From contig JAEDEY010000046.1 in NCBI GenBank assembly GCA_016293065.1, positions 1 to 16,147 on the forward strand: 16,147 nucleotides of DNA, given 5' to 3'. The notes under the pieces are model-generated. The model worked only from the letters and a program-made list of their open reading frames with translations, searched no databases and had not been told where the DNA came from. The position numbers and the translations under genes were made by a program. Within the stretch, counting starts at the first letter, position 1, and each line of letters opens with the position of its first letter. The stretch is from Bacteroidales bacterium (lineage in GTDB: Bacteria > Bacteroidota > Bacteroidia > Bacteroidales > UBA3663). Positions 5,770 to 13,646 of the stretch are shown piece by piece.

Positions 5770-7764
5770 TTAGAATATCAAAGGTAAGAATTCTTTGAGA
5801 CAACGACGCCATGTAAGCCACTCGTGTCCTGTGCCCTCCGAGATGTAACGGGTGTATTTAACACCAGCTGCATCAAAGGCTGGAAGGAAGGCTGATCCAA
5901 GTCCTTCGTCGGTGCCATAACCAACAAACAGAGTCTTGACCTGACTATTGAACTTATTGACGTCCTTGAAGGCTCCACCATAAAGGTCTTCGAGTTTGGT
6001 GCCTGGCATGAAGAAGATGGCACCGCTGAACGAACCGATATAGGCGAACTTGTCAAGATTGGTGAGTGTGATGTCGAATGTCTCTTTGCCACCCCATGAC
6101 AGGCCTGCCATAGCTGTGTTGTCACGACCGGTCTTCACACGGAAGGTCTTCTCGACCCAAGGCATGGTCTCAGTCAGGAGTATCTGGGTGAACGAAGCCC
6201 CGAAATCATCGCGGCTCTCGCCTTTCTTTGCGCCAAAGCTATAGCTACAATTGCCATTGTCCATCACCACTATCATCTCCTTGCACTTGCCCTGAGCAAT
6301 CAGGTTGTCGATGATATTGGCCATGTGTCCCTGCTTGTGCCAGCCTGTCTCGTCTTCACCCATACCATGCTGAAGGTAGAGCACAGGGTACTTCTGCTTG
6401 AGATTCTTCTCGTAAGATGCAGGGGTATAAACATAACAGCGACGCTCTTTCTGTTCAATGCCAGAATAATAATAGCATTCGCGCACCTGACCATGTTCCA
6501 CCTTATCTACTCCGAGCGAGCCTTTGGCAGTGAAGTCACTCACATAGCTGTAATAGACCGACTCCTCGACTGGTGTAGGTATCTCGATGCCACTGGCTTC
6601 GAGTCCGCAGCCATAGAATGTCTCGACGTTAGGATCGGTGACACGCACTCCATCTACAAAGAGAAAGTAATAGTGGAAGCCGACAGGAAGATTCTCGACC
6701 GAAGCTGTCCAGTCACCGTTGCCGCTCATCTGCATAGGATATTTCTTGCCACAGATATCTACTTCTACTTTGCGAGCTGTAGGAGCATTGATGCGGAATG
6801 TGGCACGTCCATTGGCATCTATCTTTGGAAAATCGGCCATAGGTACATTATACTGGGCAGGAGTGCCGTACGAGGCTTCTCGTGCCGCATATATTGCCTC
6901 CTCCACATCATCTGGGAATCCTCCTTCAGGAGTCTGGACTCCAAGGTCAGGCAAGATGGCAGCTGCATAGCGACGACCAAGCTTGCGATAGCCTGCGGCA
7001 TCGAAATGCAGATGGTCGGGAGCATTGGTACAGCCAGCCGATGATATGACTTTGGCATTCTTGATCACTGTCGGGAGTTTTGCAACGAATGGATTATGTC
7101 CTGCACAGACACCTCCACGGTCGGCATTGACTACCTCGCCTGCAAGGAAAGGCATTGTCTCTTTATCGAGACCAAGGTCGGTGCAGAGGTTTTCGTAGAC
7201 GCTCTGTACTTTATATATCCAGTCTTCCTGAGCAGTATTGGTCTCACCCTGATGGAAGAGTATTCCCTTAATGACACCCTGTTTCTGGGCGATGCAAGCC
7301 ATATCAACCAGGCGCTGGTATGGGTTGTTGTCGTATGCAGCGAGCATTCCAACCATCCAGTTCGGGCAGTTCTTGCTATATGAGGCAATACTGTCTTTCA
7401 TGAATCCTTTAATGTCTATGCCGCCAACCGAGACGTTGATTACACCAACCTTGATGTTCTCAGGGAGATTCTCGATCAAGGCACGGCCGAAATAATCTAC
7501 AGGTGTGAGTCCAGTATTCTCACGGCAGAGAGGAGGAACGGCTGGATACCACTCTCCCATCTTGCGTCCCATCTTTGGCATATCTACTGCCGACATCATC
7601 TGATAGCGTGGACTTATGCCTTCCGTGTCCATCTGTTCGATTCGGGCATTTCCCTCCATGTTCGACTGACCAAAACTCAGGAAGATATAGAAATTCGGAT
7701 CTGGCTGAGCGTATGCGGTGACTGCAAAGAATGCAGCGACTGCGAAAAGAAATAGCTTTCTCAT
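5770..7764 (-). CDS. Two-domain secreted xylan esterase: CE6 (acetyl esterase) fused to CE1 (feruloyl/acetyl esterase)
   Basis: The 664-residue protein has a signal peptide (MRKLFLFAVAAFFAVTAYAQ, cleavage near residue 20) and should act in the periplasm or outside. Residues about 22-275 form a CE6/sialate-O-acetylesterase-like SGNH hydrolase: FGQSN (31-35, nucleophile S34), SVGG (112-115), HQGE (171-174) and DHLHFD (250-255, catalytic D250/H253). Residues about 295-405 look like an immunoglobulin-like E-set/CBM48-type module (ATFRINAPTARKVEV, GFHYYFLFVDG). Residues about 425-664 form a CE1 alpha/beta-hydrolase with HGMG (466-469), nucleophile S556 in GLSWGG, D619 as likely acid and H647 in GTGHEW. 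The expected substrates are acetyl groups and ferulate or acetate esters on xylan side chains. CE6-CE1 fusions are known in Bacteroidota. It follows the GH43 gene by 31 bases and ends at a strong terminator. The exact ester specificity of each half cannot be read. Confidence 0.88.
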   Translation of the reverse strand: MRKLFLFAVAAFFAVTAYAQPDPNFYIFLSFGQSNMEGNARIEQMDTEGISPRYQMMSAVDMPKMGRKMGEWYPAVPPLCRENTGLTPVDYFGRALIENLPENIKVGVINVSVGGIDIKGFMKDSIASYSKNCPNWMVGMLAAYDNNPYQRLVDMACIAQKQGVIKGILFHQGETNTAQEDWIYKVQSVYENLCTDLGLDKETMPFLAGEVVNADRGGVCAGHNPFVAKLPTVIKNAKVISSAGCTNAPDHLHFDAAGYRKLGRRYAAAILPDLGVQTPEGGFPDDVEEAIYAAREASYGTPAQYNVPMADFPKIDANGRATFRINAPTARKVEVDICGKKYPMQMSGNGDWTASVENLPVGFHYYFLFVDGVRVTDPNVETFYGCGLEASGIEIPTPVEESVYYSYVSDFTAKGSLGVDKVEHGQVRECYYYSGIEQKERRCYVYTPASYEKNLKQKYPVLYLQHGMGEDETGWHKQGHMANIIDNLIAQGKCKEMIVVMDNGNCSYSFGAKKGESRDDFGASFTQILLTETMPWVEKTFRVKTGRDNTAMAGLSWGGKETFDITLTNLDKFAYIGSFSGAIFFMPGTKLEDLYGGAFKDVNKFNSQVKTLFVGYGTDEGLGSAFLPAFDAAGVKYTRYISEGTGHEWLTWRRCLKEFLPLIF

Positions 7765-7795
7765 ATTTTATTAAATTGTATATAGTTAACTCCTA

Positions 7796-8818
7796 TTATT
7801 CTTCAGTCTTCTGAGCCACTCCGTTGGCTGTCTGTGTAATATACTGGATTGTACCGTCTTCATTGAACTGCATCTCCTCTACACAGACACTGCGGCGTCC
7901 ACCTGCTCCCTTGTATCCATTGAGCGTGAGGTTACCATTGTGATAGAAGAAATACCACTTGCCCTTATACTCCACAACACCCGGATGAATGGTGAAACTA
8001 TTCTCTGCCATACCTGCTATCTCGCCCATTGGCTGCCAAGGGCCCTTGATGCTCGATGACATAGCATAAGATACTGTCTCTCGTCCTTGGCCCATCGACA
8101 CATAGATGAGATAGTAGTAGTCGCCACGGCGTGTGAACCAAGGTCCCTCGACATATCGTGGCAGTGGGATTACTGTGATAGTGTCGGCGAGTTCAATCAT
8201 ATTATCCTTGAGTGGAGCCATGAAGCAAGTACCATTGCCCCAGCACATCCAAGTCGTACCATCGTCGTCGGTGAGCACAGTAGGATCAATGTCGTTCCAC
8301 CAGCCTCGCTGTCCATTGTCGGTCATGTCATCTGAGATAAGAGGTTTGCCAATGGCATCGACAAACGGACCTGTAGGCGAATCAGACACAGCTACACCAA
8401 TGCACTTGCCATTGTATTCATCTTTTCCTTGAGCCGTGAGATAAAAATAGAACTTGCCTTTTTTCTCTATACACTGAGCAGCCCAAGCTTCACCGCTTGC
8501 CCACGAGAAATCGGCAGGTGCAAAGATCTGGCCATGGTCTTTCCATGTCTGCATGTCGTCGGTCGAATAAAGAAGCCAGTTTGTCAGATTGAAGCCATAT
8601 TTGCCTTCATAGCCAACGCTGTCTTCAAAGCACTCGTCGTGACCTGTATAGACATAAAGGCGATCGCCCACTACCAAAGGAGCTGGATCTGATGTGAACG
8701 CGTTTCGGAAAAGTGGGTTTCCCTGATTTTGGAACAAAGAGTCATCGGTGGCAGGTGCCTGTTTCTGACAGGATACAAACGCAGACGACAATGCAAATAA
8801 ATAAACAAGATTCTTCAT
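7796..8818 (-). CDS. GH43 family glycoside hydrolase, lipoprotein (beta-xylosidase/arabinofuranosidase type)
   Basis: The 340-residue protein carries a lipoprotein signal: MKNLVYLFALSSAFVSC with lipobox cysteine C17, so it is anchored in a membrane, probably at the outer membrane. The rest is a five-bladed propeller of the GH43 type. The three catalytic acids are visible: D44 in SDPAP (general base), D178 in WNDIDPT (pKa modulator) and E224 in RYVEGPW (general acid). The blade motifs YVYTGHD, YYYLIYVSMG, FTIHPGVV and WYFFYHNG support this. GH43 enzymes remove xylose or arabinose from xylan and arabinan; the activity cannot be fixed from sequence reading. It is the first gene of a two-gene unit with the CE6-CE1 esterase, behind a good promoter. 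Together they would strip arabinose/xylose, acetyl and feruloyl decorations. No extra C-terminal module is present. Confidence 0.9.
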   Translation of the reverse strand: MKNLVYLFALSSAFVSCQKQAPATDDSLFQNQGNPLFRNAFTSDPAPLVVGDRLYVYTGHDECFEDSVGYEGKYGFNLTNWLLYSTDDMQTWKDHGQIFAPADFSWASGEAWAAQCIEKKGKFYFYLTAQGKDEYNGKCIGVAVSDSPTGPFVDAIGKPLISDDMTDNGQRGWWNDIDPTVLTDDDGTTWMCWGNGTCFMAPLKDNMIELADTITVIPLPRYVEGPWFTRRGDYYYLIYVSMGQGRETVSYAMSSSIKGPWQPMGEIAGMAENSFTIHPGVVEYKGKWYFFYHNGNLTLNGYKGAGGRRSVCVEEMQFNEDGTIQYITQTANGVAQKTEE

Positions 8819-8861
8819 AATGTAATAAGGTAATGTATTTAATAGTATTTAGAATTGCGCA

Positions 8862-8892
8862 CAAAGGTATGCATTAATTTATTAGCAAACAA
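8862..8892 (-). promoter_or_regulatory. Promoter of the GH43-esterase operon
   Basis: On the minus strand, TACCTTTG (8869-8862) is an exact TAnnTTTG -7 box. A TTG at 8892-8890 sits 20 bases upstream, the expected -33 distance. Transcription would start near 8855, about 35 bases before the GH43 ATG. Confidence 0.65.
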
Positions 8893-8997
8893 GATTTATG
8901 CACAAACAAATATGCCCAATGTAACATTTGAGGTATAATTTTGTATCATAAACGCAGTTGTTTGCGAGAGTAAACGGGATTTACCGCTATCTCCCAA

Positions 8998-10470
8998 TTA
9001 AAACCTAATAATCAGATAAGGACCGACTTCGCGCAAGGTCTCTCCCCTCAGCGAGTCGGGCACATTGAGACGATCAAGTTCTTTGTTGAGTTGCTTCATA
9101 CGATCCTCTTGCATCAACAAGAGAGTATTATGCAGCTTGCCATTGGCAATGTCTTCGGCAGATATGCGAATGGGGTCTTCATGCAGGTAAGCATCCATGC
9201 CATCGACACGCGGCAGCTTATAGACGTGATAATGCTCAGTGCCAAGCTGACGATGGAGTTTCTTGGCCTGATGACAGAGGTCGCCATAAGAACCTGTATA
9301 GGAATTAGCCCAAGGAACAGCGCATCCTGCGATAAAAAGGAAGATGAGGATACCACGACCAACCCATATCATCGGCCAATGCCAGCGCACAGGCCATTGC
9401 CATTGCTTGAACTGCATGACTCCAAGATAGATAAGGAAAGGTGCGGCAGGGAGCAGATAGACATCAAGCTTGCTGCGGAAACATGAAAACATCACCACTG
9501 TGACCAGAACTACTGTCAGATAGAAGGTCTGAAGAGGCGAGGCCAAGGCATGTTTCTTATATAGTGTATAGCCGATGGCTATGATGCAGATTGGACCCCA
9601 AGGCAAGGTGTCGAGCCAAATAGTGGCAAGCAGATAGAACCAAGGACGATGATGATCGGGAGCAGCTATAGTGCCTCCCAAGGTCAGCTCTCTCAGCATC
9701 ATATCAAGATACGATTCTCCTCCTTCGAGGTAAGTGCCGTAAAACCACAAGCCAAAACCTAAAGCAAGCAGACACCACACACGCCAGTTCCAGACTCTTC
9801 CCCAAAGAATTAACTTGCGCGATACAAAGAGATAGATTGTGGTGATGAGGAAAATAAGATAGAAACCTGTGGCTCCCTGAGTGAAGACGGCAAGGAAGAT
9901 ATAGAGCGCAAACAGACACTGATGATGATGATGAGGCTTGACCACAGGCTGAGGCTGAATGTCAAGATCATTAGGACCAAGAGGCTGATAGAGCAGTTTC
10001 CAGAAATTGTAAAGAGCAAGTATGATCCACAGGCTGAACAGCATCTCCATGCGAAGATAGATCGACATAGCGAGCTGGATGAGACAGGTGCACAGCATGA
10101 AACGGGCAAGACGGCGCGACTGACTGCCATCCTTGAGTCGCATACTGCCAAGGTCGAACTTCATAACCCAACGATTCATTACCCACAGGATGACAAGCGA
10201 AGGCACGAGCGAAAGCAAGCCTATCGACCACATGTTATGGTGGAGGAACAAGGTCTTCCACATCCTGAGTAGCCAGATGTACAATGGCTGAACATCGGCA
10301 TAAGGGATATTCTGATAGGTAAATGCCAGCCAATGGTTCTGGGCAATGGCTTCGTTGGCAATACTGATGTAGCGCAACTCGTCGCTTGGCGAGAAGTCAC
10401 GCAAGACAAGCGCAGGCAAAGCTGCTATCAGGAACGGTATGTATTGCTTCAGGAACTGTAGAAACTTCAT
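8998..10470 (-). CDS. ArnT/GT39-like integral membrane glycosyltransferase
   Basis: The 490-residue protein has many hydrophobic helices (about ten or more) over residues 1-400 and a soluble C-terminal part (about 400-490). The N-terminal loop after the first helix, RDFSPSDELRY (24-34), is the acidic loop of the PMT/ArnT superfamily. QPLYIWL (61-67) and RMEMLF (140-145) resemble its later motifs, and FTQGATG (196-202) resembles the K-G-P-type loop. Such enzymes transfer a sugar from a polyprenyl-phosphate donor to lipid A, protein or another acceptor on the outer face of the inner membrane. The acceptor here is unknown. The cytosolic or loop segment near 165-185 carries a run of four histidines (180-183). 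The start codon overlaps the antiporter stop (ATGA at 10470-10467), which implies translational coupling. No convincing terminator was found downstream. Confidence 0.75.
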   Translation of the reverse strand: MKFLQFLKQYIPFLIAALPALVLRDFSPSDELRYISIANEAIAQNHWLAFTYQNIPYADVQPLYIWLLRMWKTLFLHHNMWSIGLLSLVPSLVILWVMNRWVMKFDLGSMRLKDGSQSRRLARFMLCTCLIQLAMSIYLRMEMLFSLWIILALYNFWKLLYQPLGPNDLDIQPQPVVKPHHHHQCLFALYIFLAVFTQGATGFYLIFLITTIYLFVSRKLILWGRVWNWRVWCLLALGFGLWFYGTYLEGGESYLDMMLRELTLGGTIAAPDHHRPWFYLLATIWLDTLPWGPICIIAIGYTLYKKHALASPLQTFYLTVVLVTVVMFSCFRSKLDVYLLPAAPFLIYLGVMQFKQWQWPVRWHWPMIWVGRGILIFLFIAGCAVPWANSYTGSYGDLCHQAKKLHRQLGTEHYHVYKLPRVDGMDAYLHEDPIRISAEDIANGKLHNTLLLMQEDRMKQLNKELDRLNVPDSLRGETLREVGPYLIIRF

Positions 10471-11933
10471 GCGGTTTGTTGATGTGAAGATGTGGTGTTG
10501 TTAAGATGTGATGTTATGAAGTTGTGCATTGCGGCGAACATCATCGTCATCAATGGTGACAACCAGCAGAAGATAGCGAATGGGGCATAGACAAGCGTCG
10601 ATACTCCAAGCACTGTCGATTGGGTCATGCCACAGGAGTTCCAAGGAATGAGCACCGATGTCACGGTTCCGCTATCCTCTACGGTTCTCGACAGCAGCTT
10701 CTTCTCAAGGTGTTGCTTGCCGAATGCCTCGCCATACATCTTGGCAGGGAGTATGATAGCAAGGTATTGATCGCCCGCAGCAACATTGACAAAGAGACAT
10801 GAGAGACAAGTGGTGGCAACGGTCTTGAAACGTCCGCGCATCATCTTGAGCAGACTCTCGGTTATGGTGCCAAGCATTCCGCTTGCTTCCATGGCTCCAC
10901 CAAAACACATCGAGCAGATGATTAGCCAGATAGTACTGAGCATTCCCGACATACCAGATGTGCCAACAAGATCATTCAGTCCTACATTGCCAGTCTCATA
11001 AGAAACCTCACCGAAGACTATGCGCATCACACATTCGAGCCCTCCAGTGAAACCCAACTTGCCAGCTCCAAGTATAGCTTCAACCAACTGAGGCTGTACA
11101 AAAGGAATCATCACAGCGGCAACTAAGGCACCGAGAAACAGCACAATGATTGCAGGCAGACCCTTATATATAAGGTAGAAGACTCCTATGGGTACGAGAA
11201 AAAGTAGTGGCGATATGGTGAATGTTTCGAGCAGATGAGTCTGCATCTGTTCCGTAGCATCCATCGTTACCTCTGCCGATGGCGTTGAGAGCAATCCCAC
11301 CACGACAAACACCGTTAGCGAGATAAAGATGCTCGGGACCGTGGTTTTCATCATGTTGCGGATATGTTCAAACAAGGGTACTCCTGCCATAGATGAAGCC
11401 AGATTGGTGGTTTCGCTCAATGGAGATATCTTGTCGCCGAAATATGCGCCCGAGATGATGGCTCCTGCTACCCATCCGTCCGATATTCCCAAGGTATGAC
11501 CAATGCCCATCAGTCCCACTCCTACAGTGGCTATCGTGGTCCACGACGAACCAATACATAGCGACACGAGAGAACAGATGACGCAAGCAGTGAGCAAGAA
11601 CCATCGAGCCGAAATGACGCTGAGCCCATAATAGATCATAGTAGGGATAATGCCCGATTGCATCCATGTAGCACAAATCGCACCCACCATGAACAGAATG
11701 AGGCAAGCAGGCATGCTGCTGCCTATATTGCCTATCATGAAATCCTCAAAAAACGACCATTTCCTCTTGTACCCCAAAATCGATATTGCACAAATCACTC
11801 CAGTGATAAGTATCAGCACGACCTGAGACGGACCCGATAGCATTGCGTCGCCAAAGAGATAGATGCTGACCGAAAGCAATGCAATCAGGAGTACTATGGG
11901 GATGAGGCTAATCAGCAAAGATGGCTGTTTCAC
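10467..11933 (-). CDS. nhaC: NhaC-family Na+/H+ antiporter
   Basis: The 488-residue protein is almost wholly hydrophobic, with about eleven to thirteen predicted membrane helices, and fits the NhaC/antiporter superfamily length. GAYFGDKISPLSETTNLA (162-179) is the family hallmark and contains the polar residues of the transport path. A second SSW-T motif (129-132) and the later glycine-rich stretch GNVGLNDLVGTSGMSGM also match the family. It should exchange Na+ for H+ (or another substrate pair, since some NhaC relatives move malate/lactate) across the inner membrane. It begins 12 bases after the RluA-type gene and overlaps the glycosyltransferase by four bases, so it is the middle gene of an operon. 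Its last roughly 15 codons (SHLNNTTSSHQQTA) come from GATGTG-rich DNA resembling an intergenic sequence elsewhere in the window. Confidence 0.87.
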   Translation of the reverse strand: MKQPSLLISLIPIVLLIALLSVSIYLFGDAMLSGPSQVVLILITGVICAISILGYKRKWSFFEDFMIGNIGSSMPACLILFMVGAICATWMQSGIIPTMIYYGLSVISARWFLLTACVICSLVSLCIGSSWTTIATVGVGLMGIGHTLGISDGWVAGAIISGAYFGDKISPLSETTNLASSMAGVPLFEHIRNMMKTTVPSIFISLTVFVVVGLLSTPSAEVTMDATEQMQTHLLETFTISPLLFLVPIGVFYLIYKGLPAIIVLFLGALVAAVMIPFVQPQLVEAILGAGKLGFTGGLECVMRIVFGEVSYETGNVGLNDLVGTSGMSGMLSTIWLIICSMCFGGAMEASGMLGTITESLLKMMRGRFKTVATTCLSCLFVNVAAGDQYLAIILPAKMYGEAFGKQHLEKKLLSRTVEDSGTVTSVLIPWNSCGMTQSTVLGVSTLVYAPFAIFCWLSPLMTMMFAAMHNFITSHLNNTTSSHQQTA

Positions 11934-11945
11934 TATTATTGAATA

Positions 11946-12848
11946 TTAAATATTGAATATTTTTGGCAGAGGAAGTTCAAACTTCAGATTCTCGCGTGTG
12001 ACAGGATGAATGAACTGCAACAGATAGTTATGAAGCATCAGTCGTCCCTTCGGATTGGTCTTAGCGCCATATTTTCGGTCGCCAGCAATAGGGCACTTGA
12101 TGTCACTGAGATGCACTCTGATCTGGTTCTTTCTGCCAGTCAGAATCTGCAGATCGACCTGCGAGTATCCTCTACTCGATTTGATGACATGATAGCGTGT
12201 CACCGCCAATTTGCCCTTTTCAGGATCGCGTGTCGAATAGACCACCATATTCTTGTTCTCCACAAGATACGAGCTGATCTCGCCTTCCGGGTCTCTCGGA
12301 GTGCCCTCTACGATGGCCATGTAACGGCGTTCGACAATATAGGTTGACCATGCCTCTCGCAATTTGCGCTGCACCGCAGGGTTCTTGGCAAAGATCAGGA
12401 TACCCGATGTGAACTGGTCAAGACGATGCACGGTATAGGCATGGGTACGGCCATCACTCGCATACAAGTATTCATCGACTATCTTCTGTGCCGACTTCTC
12501 GCGCGAACGAGCTCCTACAGGCTCGCTCAGCAGCCCCGACTCTTTGGAGATGACGACAATGTGCTCATCCTCATACATAAGATTTATCATCGGGTGATTC
12601 AGTGTGGCAAACGGACGCGAAAAATTGACCACCACCTCGTCTCCTGGAGCAAGAGGTTCGTCAAACTGTCTTGTCGGTGTACCATTCAGCATCACTTGCT
12701 GATGGGCAAGCAAAGACTTGATTTCAGTGCGAGACTTCGGAGAAAGAACCTCGATGAGATAAGCCAAAAGAGTAGTTTCTGCCTCCGGATAAAATACCGA
12801 AATATTATCAGGACGATTTACACGTCGTCCTCGTTGAGGATTGTTCAT
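11946..12848 (-). CDS. RluA-family pseudouridine synthase with S4 domain
   Basis: The 300-residue protein probably converts uridine to pseudouridine in rRNA or tRNA. Residues about 25-75 form an S4-like RNA-binding domain (LLAYLIEVL, LLAHQQVMLNG, LAPGDEVVV). The catalytic domain follows, with HRLDQFTSGILIFAK (141-155) holding the catalytic aspartate D144. RRYMAIVEG (174-182) and TGRKNQIRVHLSDI with PIAGDRKYGA complete the RluA pattern. Two deviations are visible: the arginine usually following HRLD is Gln (HRLDQ), and the KPAGLLVHP block reads KESGLLSEP. Both suggest a divergent subfamily but not loss of catalysis, because the Asp is intact. The target base is unknown. The gene heads the operon with nhaC (12-base gap) and the glycosyltransferase, and its promoter backs onto that of psd. 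Confidence 0.88.
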   Translation of the reverse strand: MNNPQRGRRVNRPDNISVFYPEAETTLLAYLIEVLSPKSRTEIKSLLAHQQVMLNGTPTRQFDEPLAPGDEVVVNFSRPFATLNHPMINLMYEDEHIVVISKESGLLSEPVGARSREKSAQKIVDEYLYASDGRTHAYTVHRLDQFTSGILIFAKNPAVQRKLREAWSTYIVERRYMAIVEGTPRDPEGEISSYLVENKNMVVYSTRDPEKGKLAVTRYHVIKSSRGYSQVDLQILTGRKNQIRVHLSDIKCPIAGDRKYGAKTNPKGRLMLHNYLLQFIHPVTRENLKFELPLPKIFNI

Positions 12849-12898
12849 TTTATTACAATAATTAACACAAAGGGCTTCAAAGCCTATATTTTTTGACG

Positions 12899-12906
12899 CA
12901 AAGATA
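12899..12906 (-). promoter_or_regulatory. -7 promoter box for the RluA-nhaC-glycosyltransferase operon
   Basis: On the minus strand TATCTTTG fits TAnnTTTG and lies 51-58 bases upstream of the ATG at 12848. The region expected to hold its -33 element (about 12926-12930) overlaps the -33 element of the divergent psd promoter. Confidence 0.55.
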
Positions 12907-12924
12907 AATATTTTTCATGATAAA

Positions 12925-12956
12925 TTTGGTAATTTAATTCAAAAAACATAATTTTG
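12925..12956 (+). promoter_or_regulatory. psd operon promoter
   Basis: TTTG at 12925-12928 and TAATTTTG at 12949-12956 are separated by 20 bases and match the Bacteroidota -33/-7 consensus closely. The start site would be near 12963, giving a leader under 20 bases before the psd ATG. This is the clearest promoter in the window. Confidence 0.75.
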
Positions 12957-12980
12957 CCTCAAAATTTATAGATATTTGAC

Positions 12981-13646
12981 ATGAAGAATAAAAAAATGCA
13001 TAAGGAAGGGTGGTCAACTATCATTGTCGCATTGGCAATAGTAGTTATCACCGTCGTTGTTCTCTATGTCACCGGGGCACCTCATTGGCTCAGTGCTTCA
13101 CTCCTCGTTCCAGAGATTGTTGTTTCTGCCATCGTCATCAATTTCTTCCGCTACCCTAACCGCACGTTCAAGGGTGACGAGCTGCACGATGTCATAGCCC
13201 CAAGCGATGGAACAATAGTGACCATCGAGGAAGTGTTCGAGCCCGACTATTTCAATGACAAGCGTCTGCAGATTTCGATTTTCATGAGTCTCACGAATGT
13301 CCATGCTCAATGGTGTCCGCTCAACGGACAGGTATTGAAGGTGCTTCATGAAGACGGACGTTTCAAGAAAGCCTATCTGCCAAAGTCGAGCAACGAGAAC
13401 GAACGTTCGACCATCGTCATCAAGAGCGATGCTGGCCCTATCATCATGATGCGTCAGGTGGCTGGTGCTATGGCTCGACGTATCGTGACTTACATCAACA
13501 CTGGTGACAAATCTGAGATTAACAGCGAACTTGGCTTCATCAAGTTTGGTTCTCGCATCGATCTCTTCTTGCCTCTCGACGCCAAAGTCCTTGTCAAGAT
13601 GGGCGAACGAGTAAAGGGAAATGTTACACCAATTGCAAAAATCTAA
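12981..13646 (+). CDS. psd: Phosphatidylserine decarboxylase, short (archaeal/PSD-A-like) type
   Basis: Psd converts phosphatidylserine to phosphatidylethanolamine at the inner membrane. The 221-residue proenzyme is the short form common in Bacteroidota. It starts with a basic segment and two hydrophobic helices (about 12-31 and 37-56). The conserved APSDG (73-77), SLTNVHAQWCP (103-113) and AGAMARRI (161-168) follow. FGSR (189-192) is the self-cleavage site where S191 becomes the pyruvoyl group, so a beta chain of about 190 residues and an alpha chain of about 31 residues result. The ATG at 12981 sits just behind a good promoter; an in-frame ATG at 12996 is possible but less likely. It is followed by pssA, which makes its substrate, so the pathway is encoded in one operon, in reverse order of the reactions. 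Confidence 0.94.
   Translation: MKNKKMHKEGWSTIIVALAIVVITVVVLYVTGAPHWLSASLLVPEIVVSAIVINFFRYPNRTFKGDELHDVIAPSDGTIVTIEEVFEPDYFNDKRLQISIFMSLTNVHAQWCPLNGQVLKVLHEDGRFKKAYLPKSSNENERSTIVIKSDAGPIIMMRQVAGAMARRIVTYINTGDKSEINSELGFIKFGSRIDLFLPLDAKVLVKMGERVKGNVTPIAKI

Noticed and set aside
6325..7044. Plus-strand open frame of 239 codons opposite the esterase
   Set aside because: The minus-strand esterase is complete with two catalytic triads; the opposite frame has Cys/Arg-rich random-like composition.
5729..8892. Complete polysaccharide utilisation locus
   Set aside because: No SusC/SusD-like pair, sensor or additional hydrolase is present within the window; only two genes are on this transcript.
8936..8943. 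Plus-strand TAATTTTG as a promoter
   Set aside because: No -33 element at the right distance and no plus-strand gene downstream; it is probably chance in A/T-rich spacer.
8941..8997. Terminator after the glycosyltransferase gene
   Set aside because: The best minus-strand hairpin has a 5-bp core plus a bulged extension and is followed by AAACAACTGC without a T-run, so I do not call it.
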